Assembly (NCBI RefSeq): GCF_011694815.1 | Contig: NZ_CP050177.1 | Span: 3,479,001-3,543,000 of the forward strand | DNA: 64,000 nt | Origin: Streptomyces liangshanensis | Lineage (GTDB): Bacteria > Actinomycetota > Actinomycetes > Streptomycetales > Streptomycetaceae | Direction of reading: 5' to 3' | Shown: positions 18,000-25,131 of the stretch, one piece after another | Layout: the number at the start of each line of letters is the position of its first letter | How positions within the stretch are numbered: position 1 is the first letter of the stretch | Made by a program: the position numbers and the translations under genes | Notes under the pieces: model-generated | The model's database searches: none | Told to the model about the DNA's origin: nothing | Seen by the model: the letters and a program-made list of their open reading frames with translations, nothing else

Positions 18000-18910
18000 G
18001 TCCCCATCCCCGTCCGCACGATCCGGCCGGCCCACCACAGACCGGCCCCCTCCAACAACCCGCCGACCACCAGGCAGCCGCACCCGGCCGGCGTGTGCAG
18101 CAGCACGCGCAACGGATCCGCGCCGAGCGCCCAGCCCATCGCCAGGCCCAGCACCGGGAGGAGCCCGAGCACCGCGACCGTCGACCACGCCCCGGCCAAC
18201 TGGGCCCGCAAGGCCTCCCGCTGCTCCCTCTCGGCCCGCAGGGCCGCCTCCAACCGGTCGAGACCGGCGGCCAGACCCGCCCCGCCGTCCACGGCCACCC
18301 GCCAACAGGCCGCCAGCCCGGCCAGCCCTTCGCATCCGGGCTCCCGCGCCGCCCGCCGCAGCGCCTCGGACACGTCGCCCCCGAACCGCGCGGCGGCCAC
18401 CACCCGGGCCTCGCCGTCGCCCAGGCCACCGGTCGCCACGGCCGCCGCCAGCAACGCCGGGACGGGCTGCGCACCGGACCGCAACTCCCCCGCCGCCGCC
18501 CCGCACAACGCGACGACACCCCCGGCCCGCCGCTCGGCCGCCCTCGCCCGCTCCCCGGCCCGCAACCGCCGCCGCACGAACGGCACCGCGACCGCGCCTC
18601 CGACCAGCGGCAGCACCGAGTCGCCCAGCACCGCGAGCACCACCGCCACCGGCAGACAGAGCCACTCCCCGCGCAACCGCCGCGCCCCCAGCACGACGCG
18701 CACCCGCCACCGCCGCCACAACACCGCGCCGGACCACCGACCGACCCCGGCACGGCCACCGTCCACACCGTGGGCCGCCCCCTCCGGGCCGTCCACGAAC
18801 AGCACCGTGGCCCGCCTCACCGCCGCGTCGCGGTCAACCGTCAGCCACGCCGCGACCCCCGCGCAGAGCATCGCCGCGTACGCCGCGGCCGACATCGGCA
18901 CCGTCGTCAC
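17996..18910 (-). CDS. tadB: TadB-like type II secretion F-domain membrane protein
   Basis: This 304-residue platform protein starts at the GTG at 18910 that overlaps the tadA stop (GTGA). It has an N-terminal helix, a cytoplasmic F-domain with the segments GDVSEALRRAAREPGCEGL and AGLDRLEAALRAEREQREAL, and C-terminal helices. With TadC it forms the membrane base on which the TadA ATPase acts. Four-base overlaps on both sides place it firmly inside the ssd-tadABC operon. Confidence 0.88.
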   Translation of the reverse strand: MTTVPMSAAAYAAMLCAGVAAWLTVDRDAAVRRATVLFVDGPEGAAHGVDGGRAGVGRWSGAVLWRRWRVRVVLGARRLRGEWLCLPVAVVLAVLGDSVLPLVGGAVAVPFVRRRLRAGERARAAERRAGGVVALCGAAAGELRSGAQPVPALLAAAVATGGLGDGEARVVAAARFGGDVSEALRRAAREPGCEGLAGLAACWRVAVDGGAGLAAGLDRLEAALRAEREQREALRAQLAGAWSTVAVLGLLPVLGLAMGWALGADPLRVLLHTPAGCGCLVVGGLLEGAGLWWAGRIVRTGMGT

Positions 18911-20094
18911 AGCGCACCCCCGATCAGCATCAACAGCCGTGGCCAGCCCCGGTCGTACGCGAACGCCTCCTCGCCCCACCGCAACGCGGGCACCGGCACC
19001 ACCAGCCCCGCGCTGTCCCGCTCCAGCACGTCCACCTCCGCGACCCGCCGCCGCCCCTCCCGGTCCCGCACCAGATGGATCACCACCGACAGCGCGGCCG
19101 CCAACTGGCTGTGCAGCGCCGCCCGGTCGAGACCCGCCGCCGTCCCGAGAGCCTCCAGCCGGGCGGGCACATCGGCCGCCGCATTGGCGTGCACCGTCCC
19201 GCAGCCGGCATGACCCGTGTTGAGCGCGGCCAGCAGGCTCGTCACCTCAGGCCCGCGCACCTCGCCGACGACCAGCCGGTCGGGCCGCATCCGCAACGCC
19301 TGCCGGACCAGGTCCTCCAGCGTCACCAGGCCCGCGCCCTCCTGATTCGCCGGCCGGCACTCCAGCCGCACCACATGCGGATGATCCGGCCGCAGCTCCG
19401 CCGAGTCCTCGGCCAGGACGATCCGCTCCCGCTGGCCGACCAGCCCGAGCAAGGTCGAGAGAAGGGTTGTCTTTCCCGTGCCGGTCCCGCCGCTGATCAG
19501 GAACGACTGCCGCGCTTGGACCAGGGCGCGCAGCACCCGGTCCCCGCCCGGCGGGACCGTCCCCGCCGCGGCCAACTCCCCCAGCGAGAAGGCCTTGGGC
19601 CGCACCACCCGCAGCGAGAGATACGGCGATCCGACCGCCACCGGCGGCAGGACCGCGTGCATCCGGGTGCCGTCGGGCAGCCGGGCGTCCACCCAGGGCC
19701 TCGCGTCGTCCAGCCGCCGCCCGGCCACCGCCGCCAGCCGTTGCGCGAGCCTCCGCACGGAAGCCGCGTCCGCGAACGCCACCCCCGTCAGCTCCAGTCC
19801 GCCGCCCCGGTCCACCCACACCCGGTCGGGCGCCGAAACCAGGACGTCCGTCACCGAGGGGTCGGCGAGCAGCGGCTCCAGCGGCCCCGTGCCCACCAGC
19901 TCGCACCTCAACTCCTCCGCCGCACCGAGCACTTCCGCGTCCCCGAGCAACCGCCCCTGGGCCCGCAGCGCCGCCGCCACCCGTGCCGGGGTCGGCTCCG
20001 CCCCGCTCTCCGCCAGCCGCTGCCGCACGGCGTCCAGCAGACCGCCCGCCGCCGTCCCGCCGTACGGGATCTCGTCCCGCGCGCGGCCGGTCAC
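18907..20094 (-). CDS. tadA: TadA/CpaF-like secretion ATPase
   Basis: The motor ATPase of the Tad pilus, 395 residues from the GTG at 20094, which overlaps the ssd stop. It has an N-terminal helical domain, the NTD segment LADPSVTDVLVSAPDRVWVDRGG, Walker A GGTGTGKTT, an aspartate box and a Walker B-type LVVGEVRGPE, and a histidine box NTGHAGCGTVHAN. These are the complete set for an active type II/IV secretion ATPase. It is the only ATPase of the locus, so it may drive both extension and retraction as in Caulobacter CpaF. Confidence 0.94.
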   Translation of the reverse strand: MTGRARDEIPYGGTAAGGLLDAVRQRLAESGAEPTPARVAAALRAQGRLLGDAEVLGAAEELRCELVGTGPLEPLLADPSVTDVLVSAPDRVWVDRGGGLELTGVAFADAASVRRLAQRLAAVAGRRLDDARPWVDARLPDGTRMHAVLPPVAVGSPYLSLRVVRPKAFSLGELAAAGTVPPGGDRVLRALVQARQSFLISGGTGTGKTTLLSTLLGLVGQRERIVLAEDSAELRPDHPHVVRLECRPANQEGAGLVTLEDLVRQALRMRPDRLVVGEVRGPEVTSLLAALNTGHAGCGTVHANAAADVPARLEALGTAAGLDRAALHSQLAAALSVVIHLVRDREGRRRVAEVDVLERDSAGLVVPVPALRWGEEAFAYDRGWPRLLMLIGGAL

Positions 20095-21200
20095 GGGCTC
20101 ACGCTCCCCTCGCCGGCGAGCGCCCGCTCCCAGAACGCCGTACAGAACGCGGCGAGCGGCCCACGCGCACTCGATCCCGGCGGCGCACCCCCGTCCTGCG
20201 CCTCGGCCAGCCCCGGCTCCCACGGCAGCTCACCCACCAGCGGCAACCCGAGCGCGCCCGCGATCCACCGCTCGTCCAGCCCCGCCGCGTACGGCCCCCG
20301 GACCACGGCCCGCAGGTCCTGGAGGACCATCCCGACCATGGCGGCCACCCGGCCTGCCGCCGCCACGGCCCGCAGCTCGGCGGGCACCACCAGCAGCCCC
20401 AGATCCACCTGGGCCAGGGCCTCCGCCATGGCCTCGTCGATCCGGCGCGGCAGATCCACCACCACGATCCCGCCGCGCCTGCGGGCAGCGGCGAGCACGG
20501 ACCGCATGGCCTCGGGCTGCACCACCACCGCGTCACCGCGATCCCAGCTCAGCACCCGTAATTCGTGCAGCCGGGGCAGCGACTCCTCCAGCGCGCCGCC
20601 CGCGACCCGGCCCTTCGAGGCCGCGAAGTCCGGCCAGCGCCGGCCTTCGGTCTGCTCGCCGCCGAGGAGCACGTCGAGGCCGCCGCCCAGCGGATCGGCG
20701 TCGATCAGCATCGTGCGGCGCCCGGCCCGCGCGGCGGTGACGGCCAGCGCGCAGGCCAGGGTCGAGGCGCCCGCCCCACCCCGCCCGCCGATCACGCCGA
20801 CGGTGAGGGCCTGCCGGCCCACGCCCTCCGTCGCGTCGGCGATCCGGTCGACCAGCCAGCCTTCCGCGTCGGGAAGCCGCAGGACACAGTCGGCGCCGAT
20901 CTCCACGGCGCGGCGCCACACGTCCGGATCGTCCTGGTCCCGGCCCACCAGCATCACGCCCCGCCGGCGGGTGGCACCGCGGCAGCGCGCCGCCGCGTCG
21001 TCCCCGACGAGAACCATCGGCGCGTCCTCCCAGCACCCCTTCGCCGCCGGCACCCCGTGGTGGACCTGCGGCTCGGCGCCCGCCGCGGCGCACAGCCGCA
21101 GCAGGTCGTCCAGCAGGTCCGCGTCCTCGGTCACGATCAGCGGTCCCGCCCGCCGCCCTCCGGCGACCTGCGACCGATCGGATGTCATGGATCCCGCCAC
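20091..21200 (-). CDS. ssd: Septum site-determining protein Ssd (CpaE/TadZ-like)
   Basis: A 369-residue ParA/MinD-type protein, homologue of mycobacterial Ssd (Rv3660c) and of CpaE/TadZ, which place Tad machines at cell sites. An N-terminal receiver-like domain (PLIVTEDADLLDDLLRL) is followed by the deviant P-loop domain. The Walker A reads GGRGGAGAS: both the signature lysine and the P-loop lysine are replaced (Arg and Ala), so ordinary ATP hydrolysis is unlikely. LIDADPLGGGLD and VVVDLPR follow. The start is a GTG at 21200; an ATG at 21188 is an alternative. It heads the Tad operon. Confidence 0.9.
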   Translation of the reverse strand: MAGSMTSDRSQVAGGRRAGPLIVTEDADLLDDLLRLCAAAGAEPQVHHGVPAAKGCWEDAPMVLVGDDAAARCRGATRRRGVMLVGRDQDDPDVWRRAVEIGADCVLRLPDAEGWLVDRIADATEGVGRQALTVGVIGGRGGAGASTLACALAVTAARAGRRTMLIDADPLGGGLDVLLGGEQTEGRRWPDFAASKGRVAGGALEESLPRLHELRVLSWDRGDAVVVQPEAMRSVLAAARRRGGIVVVDLPRRIDEAMAEALAQVDLGLLVVPAELRAVAAAGRVAAMVGMVLQDLRAVVRGPYAAGLDERWIAGALGLPLVGELPWEPGLAEAQDGGAPPGSSARGPLAAFCTAFWERALAGEGSVSP

Positions 21201-21353
21201 GATCTCCGCCCCCTCATCCCCGCTCGATGCCGGAACGCCTCGATCCGTGATCCGCGAGCGCTTCTCGGCGATCTCGCGGGAATCCGGTATCGGCGATTCC
21301 GGCTGCCGCGGACTTCGCGGTCGGAATCACCGTGCGGGGGAACGGAAAATCTT

Positions 21354-21399
21354 GTGGATCTTGGTCAAAAACTGTGGACAACTCACAGGTTGTGAATAA
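21354..21399 (+). repeat. Row of three DnaA-box-like 9-mers
   Basis: TGTGGATCT (21354), TGTGGACAA (21373, exact complement of the Streptomyces consensus TTGTCCACA) and TGTGAATAA (21391) are in one orientation, 19 and 18 bases apart, in an A/T-rich patch upstream of ssd. No dnaA, dnaN or parAB gene is near, so this is not oriC. It could titrate DnaA or regulate ssd. Confidence 0.55.
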
Positions 21400-21551
21400 C
21401 TCGCTCGCTCGTACCGGTGACTTCCGGAGCGCAGCGCATCGGCTACGCAGAGTGAGGGGTATGAATGAAAACGCGCCGCCGCACGCCGAGCCGTCGAGAG
21501 GGACCGAGAGAGAGGGGACAGCGGGATCCGAGAGCCGAAAACGCGTCCGGA

Positions 21552-21640
21552 CATGCGACGACCCCCGCCGGGGGGGAGAGCGGGGGTCGTCCCCACGGCC
21601 TGACTCGGGGGGGGAGGAGTCGGGCCGGGTTAGCACGGTC
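21552..21640 (-). ncRNA. 6C RNA
   Basis: On the minus strand two hairpins with C-runs in their loops follow each other. The first has a GACTC/GAGTC stem (21617-21621 with 21602-21606) around CTCCCCCCCC. The second has a perfect 12-base stem GACGACCCCCGC/GCGGGGGTCGTC (21580-21591 with 21557-21568) around a loop containing seven C. Two such loops define the actinobacterial 6C RNA. It also lies in the expected place, between ssd and the HAD phosphatase gene, as in M. tuberculosis (B11) and S. coelicolor. In mycobacteria the C-rich loops pair with G-rich ribosome sites of target mRNAs. The exact ends are not visible; the second hairpin may double as terminator. Confidence 0.88.
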
Positions 21641-21727
21641 GCGAACGATCCGTGACTTCCATGGTGTACCCGAGGGGCTTCTCAGGCAAACCCACGCGCC
21701 GGACCTTACGCCGAATGGTGGGCGCAT

Positions 21728-22564
21728 ATGCTCACCCTCGTGGAAATCCGCTCCTTGCCGCGCACAGCTGCCTTCTTTGACCTGGACAAGACGGTCATTG
21801 CGAAGTCATCGACGTTGACCTTCAGCAAGCCCTTCTACCAAGGCGGTCTGATCAACCGCCGGGCGGTACTACGGACCGCTTACGCGCAGTTCGTCTTCCT
21901 CGCGGGAGGCGCCGATCACGACCAGATGGAGCGGATGCGCGAGTACCTCTCCGCGCTCTGCAAAGGCTGGAACGTCTCACAGGTCAAGGAGATCGTCGCA
22001 GAGACCCTGCACGACCTCATCGACCCCATCATCTACGACGAAGCGGCGTCCCTCATCGAGGACCACCACACCGCCGGCCGGGACGTGGTGATCGTCTCCA
22101 CCTCGGGCGCCGAGGTGGTCGAACCGATCGGTGAACTCCTGGGCGCCGACCGGGTGGTGGCGACCCGGATGGCCGTCGGCCCCGACGGTTGCTTCACCGG
22201 CGAGGTGGAGTACTACGCGTACGGACCGACCAAGGCCGAGGCGGTCAAGGCGCTCGCCGAGTCGGAGGGCTACGACCTGTCGCGCTGCTACGCGTACAGC
22301 GACTCCATCACGGACGTACCGATGCTCCAGTCCGTCGGCCATCCGTACGCGGTCAATCCGGACCGATCGCTGCGGCGTGAGGCGATCGCGCGCGACTGGC
22401 CGATCCTGGTCTTCAGCCGGCCCGTTCGGCTGAAGCGACGCCTGCCCGCCCTGTCGATGCCGCCGCGCCCGGCGTTGGTGGCCGCGGCCGCCGTGGGCGC
22501 GGCGGCGGCCACGGCGGGGCTGGTCTGGTACGCCAGCCGTCGCAGGACGGCGACGCCCGTGTGA
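21728..22564 (+). CDS. HAD-IB family phosphatase with C-terminal membrane helix
   Basis: A 278-residue HAD hydrolase of the SerB/CicA-like group. The catalytic nucleophile is in AAFFDLDKTVI, motif II in VIVSTSGAEVV, the motif III lysine in YGPTKAEAV and the motif IV acids in YSDSITDVPML. Residues about 250-270 form one membrane helix ending in a basic stretch (YASRRR), so the enzyme is tail-anchored with its active site in the cytoplasm. The orthologous place is held by Rv3661 in M. tuberculosis and a 'morphological differentiation-associated' gene in S. coelicolor. The substrate is unknown. It is flanked by two small RNA loci. Confidence 0.9.
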   Translation: MLTLVEIRSLPRTAAFFDLDKTVIAKSSTLTFSKPFYQGGLINRRAVLRTAYAQFVFLAGGADHDQMERMREYLSALCKGWNVSQVKEIVAETLHDLIDPIIYDEAASLIEDHHTAGRDVVIVSTSGAEVVEPIGELLGADRVVATRMAVGPDGCFTGEVEYYAYGPTKAEAVKALAESEGYDLSRCYAYSDSITDVPMLQSVGHPYAVNPDRSLRREAIARDWPILVFSRPVRLKRRLPALSMPPRPALVAAAAVGAAAATAGLVWYASRRRTATPV

Positions 22565-22699
22565 CCGCCTCACCCACGTCACCCGCTGCGCCGACTCCAC
22601 CCGCTTCACCCGCGCGCGCCCGGTCGCCCCTTTCCTGGGAACCGGCTGTCCGTTTCACCCCTGTTTGAACGTGAAAGTAAAGAAGTCGGGCCGGGGGTT

Positions 22700-22960
22700 T
22701 CGCATCCCTGGGGAGAGGAGTACAAAGGAATCAACGGCCCGCGAGACCAAGGACATCCGAGAGGATCACCTGAGAAACGCTTGAGGCCCCACGGACCGAA
22801 GCACGGAAGTCGAGTACCCACGCGACGTCGACCCGTCGATTACGGGCCAGCCGCACCAGGTGACGGGCGAAGATCCCGGCCTGATGGGCACTACTTCGAG
22901 GACGCTTGGTAACTCGGCGGACGTGTTGGCGGCGGCATCGAATGTGATGCCGCCGCAATT
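22700..22960 (+). ncRNA. Ms1/scr3559-type 6S-like RNA (ends approximate)
   Basis: The 526 bases between the HAD gene and the Fic-like gene hold no credible protein. This is the exact syntenic position of Ms1/MTS2823 in mycobacteria (after the Rv3661 homologue) and of scr3559 in S. coelicolor, an RNA that binds core RNA polymerase. The stretch is less G+C-rich than its neighbours and purine-rich, and it ends near a perfect hairpin GCGGCGGCATC/GATGCCGCCGC (22929-22956) with a six-base loop. A possible promoter is TTTCGC (22698) with TACAAA (22721), 17 bases apart, giving a start near 22733. The call rests on position and character; I cannot fold or align it here. Confidence 0.68.
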
Positions 22961-23090
22961 ACGTCCGGACGCGACGCGAATTCGGACCCGGAGACCGCGC
23001 CGAACGAATGCGGGGCGAATTCACCGGAGCGCCCGATTCGGAAGCGCCGACCGGTCAGGCCGGGTCGGGTGCGATGAGCAGGGCGTCAGG

Positions 23091-23969
23091 TCAGGCCGCG
23101 CCGCGCTGGAGGGCTTCGCACACCGCCGTGGACTCCCGTACGCCCAGCTCGATCGCGCGGGCGCAGTGCGCGATCCACGTGACCATCCCGTCCGGGGTGC
23201 CCGACAGGTAGCCCGCGAAGGCGGCGGCGTACGCGGCCCGGCCCAGCTCCGCGTGGCCGGCCTCCGCGGGACAGACCGACTTGGGGTCGAGCCCGCTGCC
23301 GGTCAGCACGATGCGTTCGGCGGCGCGCGCCACGAGGCCGTTGTACGAGCCGAACGGGCGCAGCGCCAGGAGTTCGCCGTGGACCACCGCGGCCGTCACC
23401 AGGGCCGGCGCCGAACTCCCCGCCAGGATCAGGGCCGACAGCCCCTTCAGCCGTCCCGCCACCTCGTCGGCGCCGGGGAGCGGCGCCTCGGTCAGCGGTC
23501 CGGTGGCGTCGGCGCCGGGGGTCTCCGTCACGCGTTCGCCGTGGAGCCGGGGACGCCCGACCGTGTCATCGGCGGGGCCCGCGCCGCCCGCCGCCACCAG
23601 ATGCAGCCGGGCCAGCACCCGTACCGGTGACTGGTCCCAGATGGAGAGGAGTTGGCCGGCCTCGGCGGTCAGGCGCAGGGCGGCGCCGACCGTGCGGGCC
23701 TCGTCGTCGGCGCCGAAGTCGCTGCGCCTGCGCACCTCTTCCAGCGCCCAGTCGGCGCCGGACAGCGCGGCGGAACCACGCGCGGCGCGCAGGGCCGCCT
23801 CCGAGGTGACCTCGTTGCTGCGGCGGCGCATGACCCGGTGGCCGTAGACGCGGTCGACCGCCCTGCGCACGGAATCCACCGCGTCGGGGACACCCGGCAG
23901 GGAGGCCAGCGCGAGCAGGGGTTCCTCCGGCCGCGGAGCGGAAGAGGCGTCAGAGGCAGTCGTACTCAT
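23091..23969 (-). CDS. Degenerate Fic-like protein (Rv3662c/SCO3559-like)
   Basis: This 292-residue protein has an Ala/Leu-rich helical fold. The segment VHGELLALRPFGSYNGLVAR lines up with the Fic motif HPFxxGNGRxxR, but the histidine is Arg and GNGR is eroded, so AMP transfer is not expected. It carries no signal or membrane helix. An ATG at 23969 (MSTTASDASSAP) starts it, a few codons inside the longest frame. The gene lies next to the HAD phosphatase/Ms1 locus and the P-loop ATPase gene, a grouping kept in mycobacteria. It has been annotated elsewhere as an oxidoreductase, for which I see no support. Confidence 0.82.
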   Translation of the reverse strand: MSTTASDASSAPRPEEPLLALASLPGVPDAVDSVRRAVDRVYGHRVMRRRSNEVTSEAALRAARGSAALSGADWALEEVRRRSDFGADDEARTVGAALRLTAEAGQLLSIWDQSPVRVLARLHLVAAGGAGPADDTVGRPRLHGERVTETPGADATGPLTEAPLPGADEVAGRLKGLSALILAGSSAPALVTAAVVHGELLALRPFGSYNGLVARAAERIVLTGSGLDPKSVCPAEAGHAELGRAAYAAAFAGYLSGTPDGMVTWIAHCARAIELGVRESTAVCEALQRGAA

Positions 23970-24070
23970 AAGTAGCAAGGCTACGCGCCCGGAACGGGGG
24001 CCCTACCTTGGAGTGGACTTCTTCACTGAATGTGATCGGCGAACACAGAGAGCCGCTAACCTATGTGAAC

Positions 24071-25057
24071 ATGAAGATCGCTTTCGTGGGTAAGGGCGGC
24101 AGCGGCAAGACCACGCTGTCCTCGCTCTTCATCCGCCACCTGACCGCCAATGAGGCTCCCGTCGTCGCGGTGGACGCCGACATCAACCAGCACCTGGGGG
24201 CCGCGCTCGGCCTCACGGACGAGGAGGCGGCCGCGCTGCCCGCGCTCGGCGCGCACCTTCCGCTGATCAAGGACTATCTGCGCGGCAGCAATCCGCGGAT
24301 CGCGTCCGCCGAGGCAATGATCAAGACGACTCCGCCGGGCGAGGGGTCGCGGTTGCTCCGGGTGAACGAGGACAACCCGGTGTACGACGCGTGCGCGCGG
24401 CCCGTCCGGCTGGACGACGGGGAGATCCGGCTGATGGCGACCGGGCCCTTCACGGAGTCGGACCTCGGGGTGGCCTGCTACCACTCCAAGGTCGGCGCGG
24501 TCGAGCTGTGCCTGAACCACCTGGTCGACGGGCCGGACGAGTACGTCGTCGTCGACATGACGGCCGGTTCCGACTCGTTCGCGTCGGGGATGTTCACGCG
24601 GTTCGACATGACGTTCCTGGTGGCCGAGCCGACCCGCAAGGGGGTGTCGGTCTACCGCCAGTACAAGGAGTACGCGCGGGACTTCGGCGTCTCCCTGAAG
24701 GTCGTCGGCAACAAGGTGCAGGGGGAGGACGACCTGGACTTCCTCCGCCAGGAGGTGGGCGACGACCTGCTCGTCACCATGGCGCACTCCAACTGGGTCC
24801 GGGCGATGGAGAAGGGCCGCCCGCCCCGCTTCGAACTGCTGGAGACGGACAACCGCTGCGCGCTCCAGACCCTCCAGGACGCGGCGGAGGACTCGTACGC
24901 GAACCGCGACTGGGAGCGGTACACCCGGCAGATGGTCCACTTCCACCTCAGGAACGCGGAGAGCTGGGGCAACGCGAAGACGGGCGTCGACCTGGCTTCC
25001 CAGGTCGACCCCGCCTTCATCCTCAGCGAAGCCTCAGCCGTCCCCCTGCCCGGCTGA
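24071..25057 (+). CDS. CooC/ParA-like P-loop ATPase
   Basis: A 328-residue SIMIBI ATPase that begins MKIAFVGKGGSGKTTLSSL, the deviant Walker A with both lysines, directly after the start. VVAVDADINQHLGAALGL supplies switch I and VVVDMTAGSDSFASGMF switch II. It has the form of CooC-type metal-insertion or ParA-like ATPases, but no metal-enzyme gene lies beside it. Start 24071 is chosen because the P-loop begins there. It is convergent with the deacetylase-like lipoprotein gene. Substrate or partner unknown. Confidence 0.87.
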   Translation: MKIAFVGKGGSGKTTLSSLFIRHLTANEAPVVAVDADINQHLGAALGLTDEEAAALPALGAHLPLIKDYLRGSNPRIASAEAMIKTTPPGEGSRLLRVNEDNPVYDACARPVRLDDGEIRLMATGPFTESDLGVACYHSKVGAVELCLNHLVDGPDEYVVVDMTAGSDSFASGMFTRFDMTFLVAEPTRKGVSVYRQYKEYARDFGVSLKVVGNKVQGEDDLDFLRQEVGDDLLVTMAHSNWVRAMEKGRPPRFELLETDNRCALQTLQDAAEDSYANRDWERYTRQMVHFHLRNAESWGNAKTGVDLASQVDPAFILSEASAVPLPG

Positions 25058-25086
25058 GACCCCGCTGTGCCTCGGTCGCCGCGCCC

Positions 25087-25110
25087 CGGCCGGCGGTCCC
25101 GCGCCGGCCG
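25087..25110. terminator. Convergent terminator hairpin
   Basis: CGGCCGGCG-GTCCCG-CGCCGGCCG forms a perfect nine-base stem between the stops of the ATPase gene (25057) and the lipoprotein gene (25132). It could serve both strands. Confidence 0.6.
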
Positions 25111-25131
25111 AGGCCGCGTCGCCCGGCCCGG

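Noticed and set aside
21332..21818. Short plus-strand frames between ssd and the HAD gene
   Set aside because: They run through the 6C RNA hairpins and DnaA-box patch; composition is not protein-like.
22860..23630. Plus-strand frame overlapping the Ms1 region and Fic-like gene
   Set aside because: It covers the RNA hairpin and then runs antisense to a well-supported gene; Arg/Gly-rich without domains.
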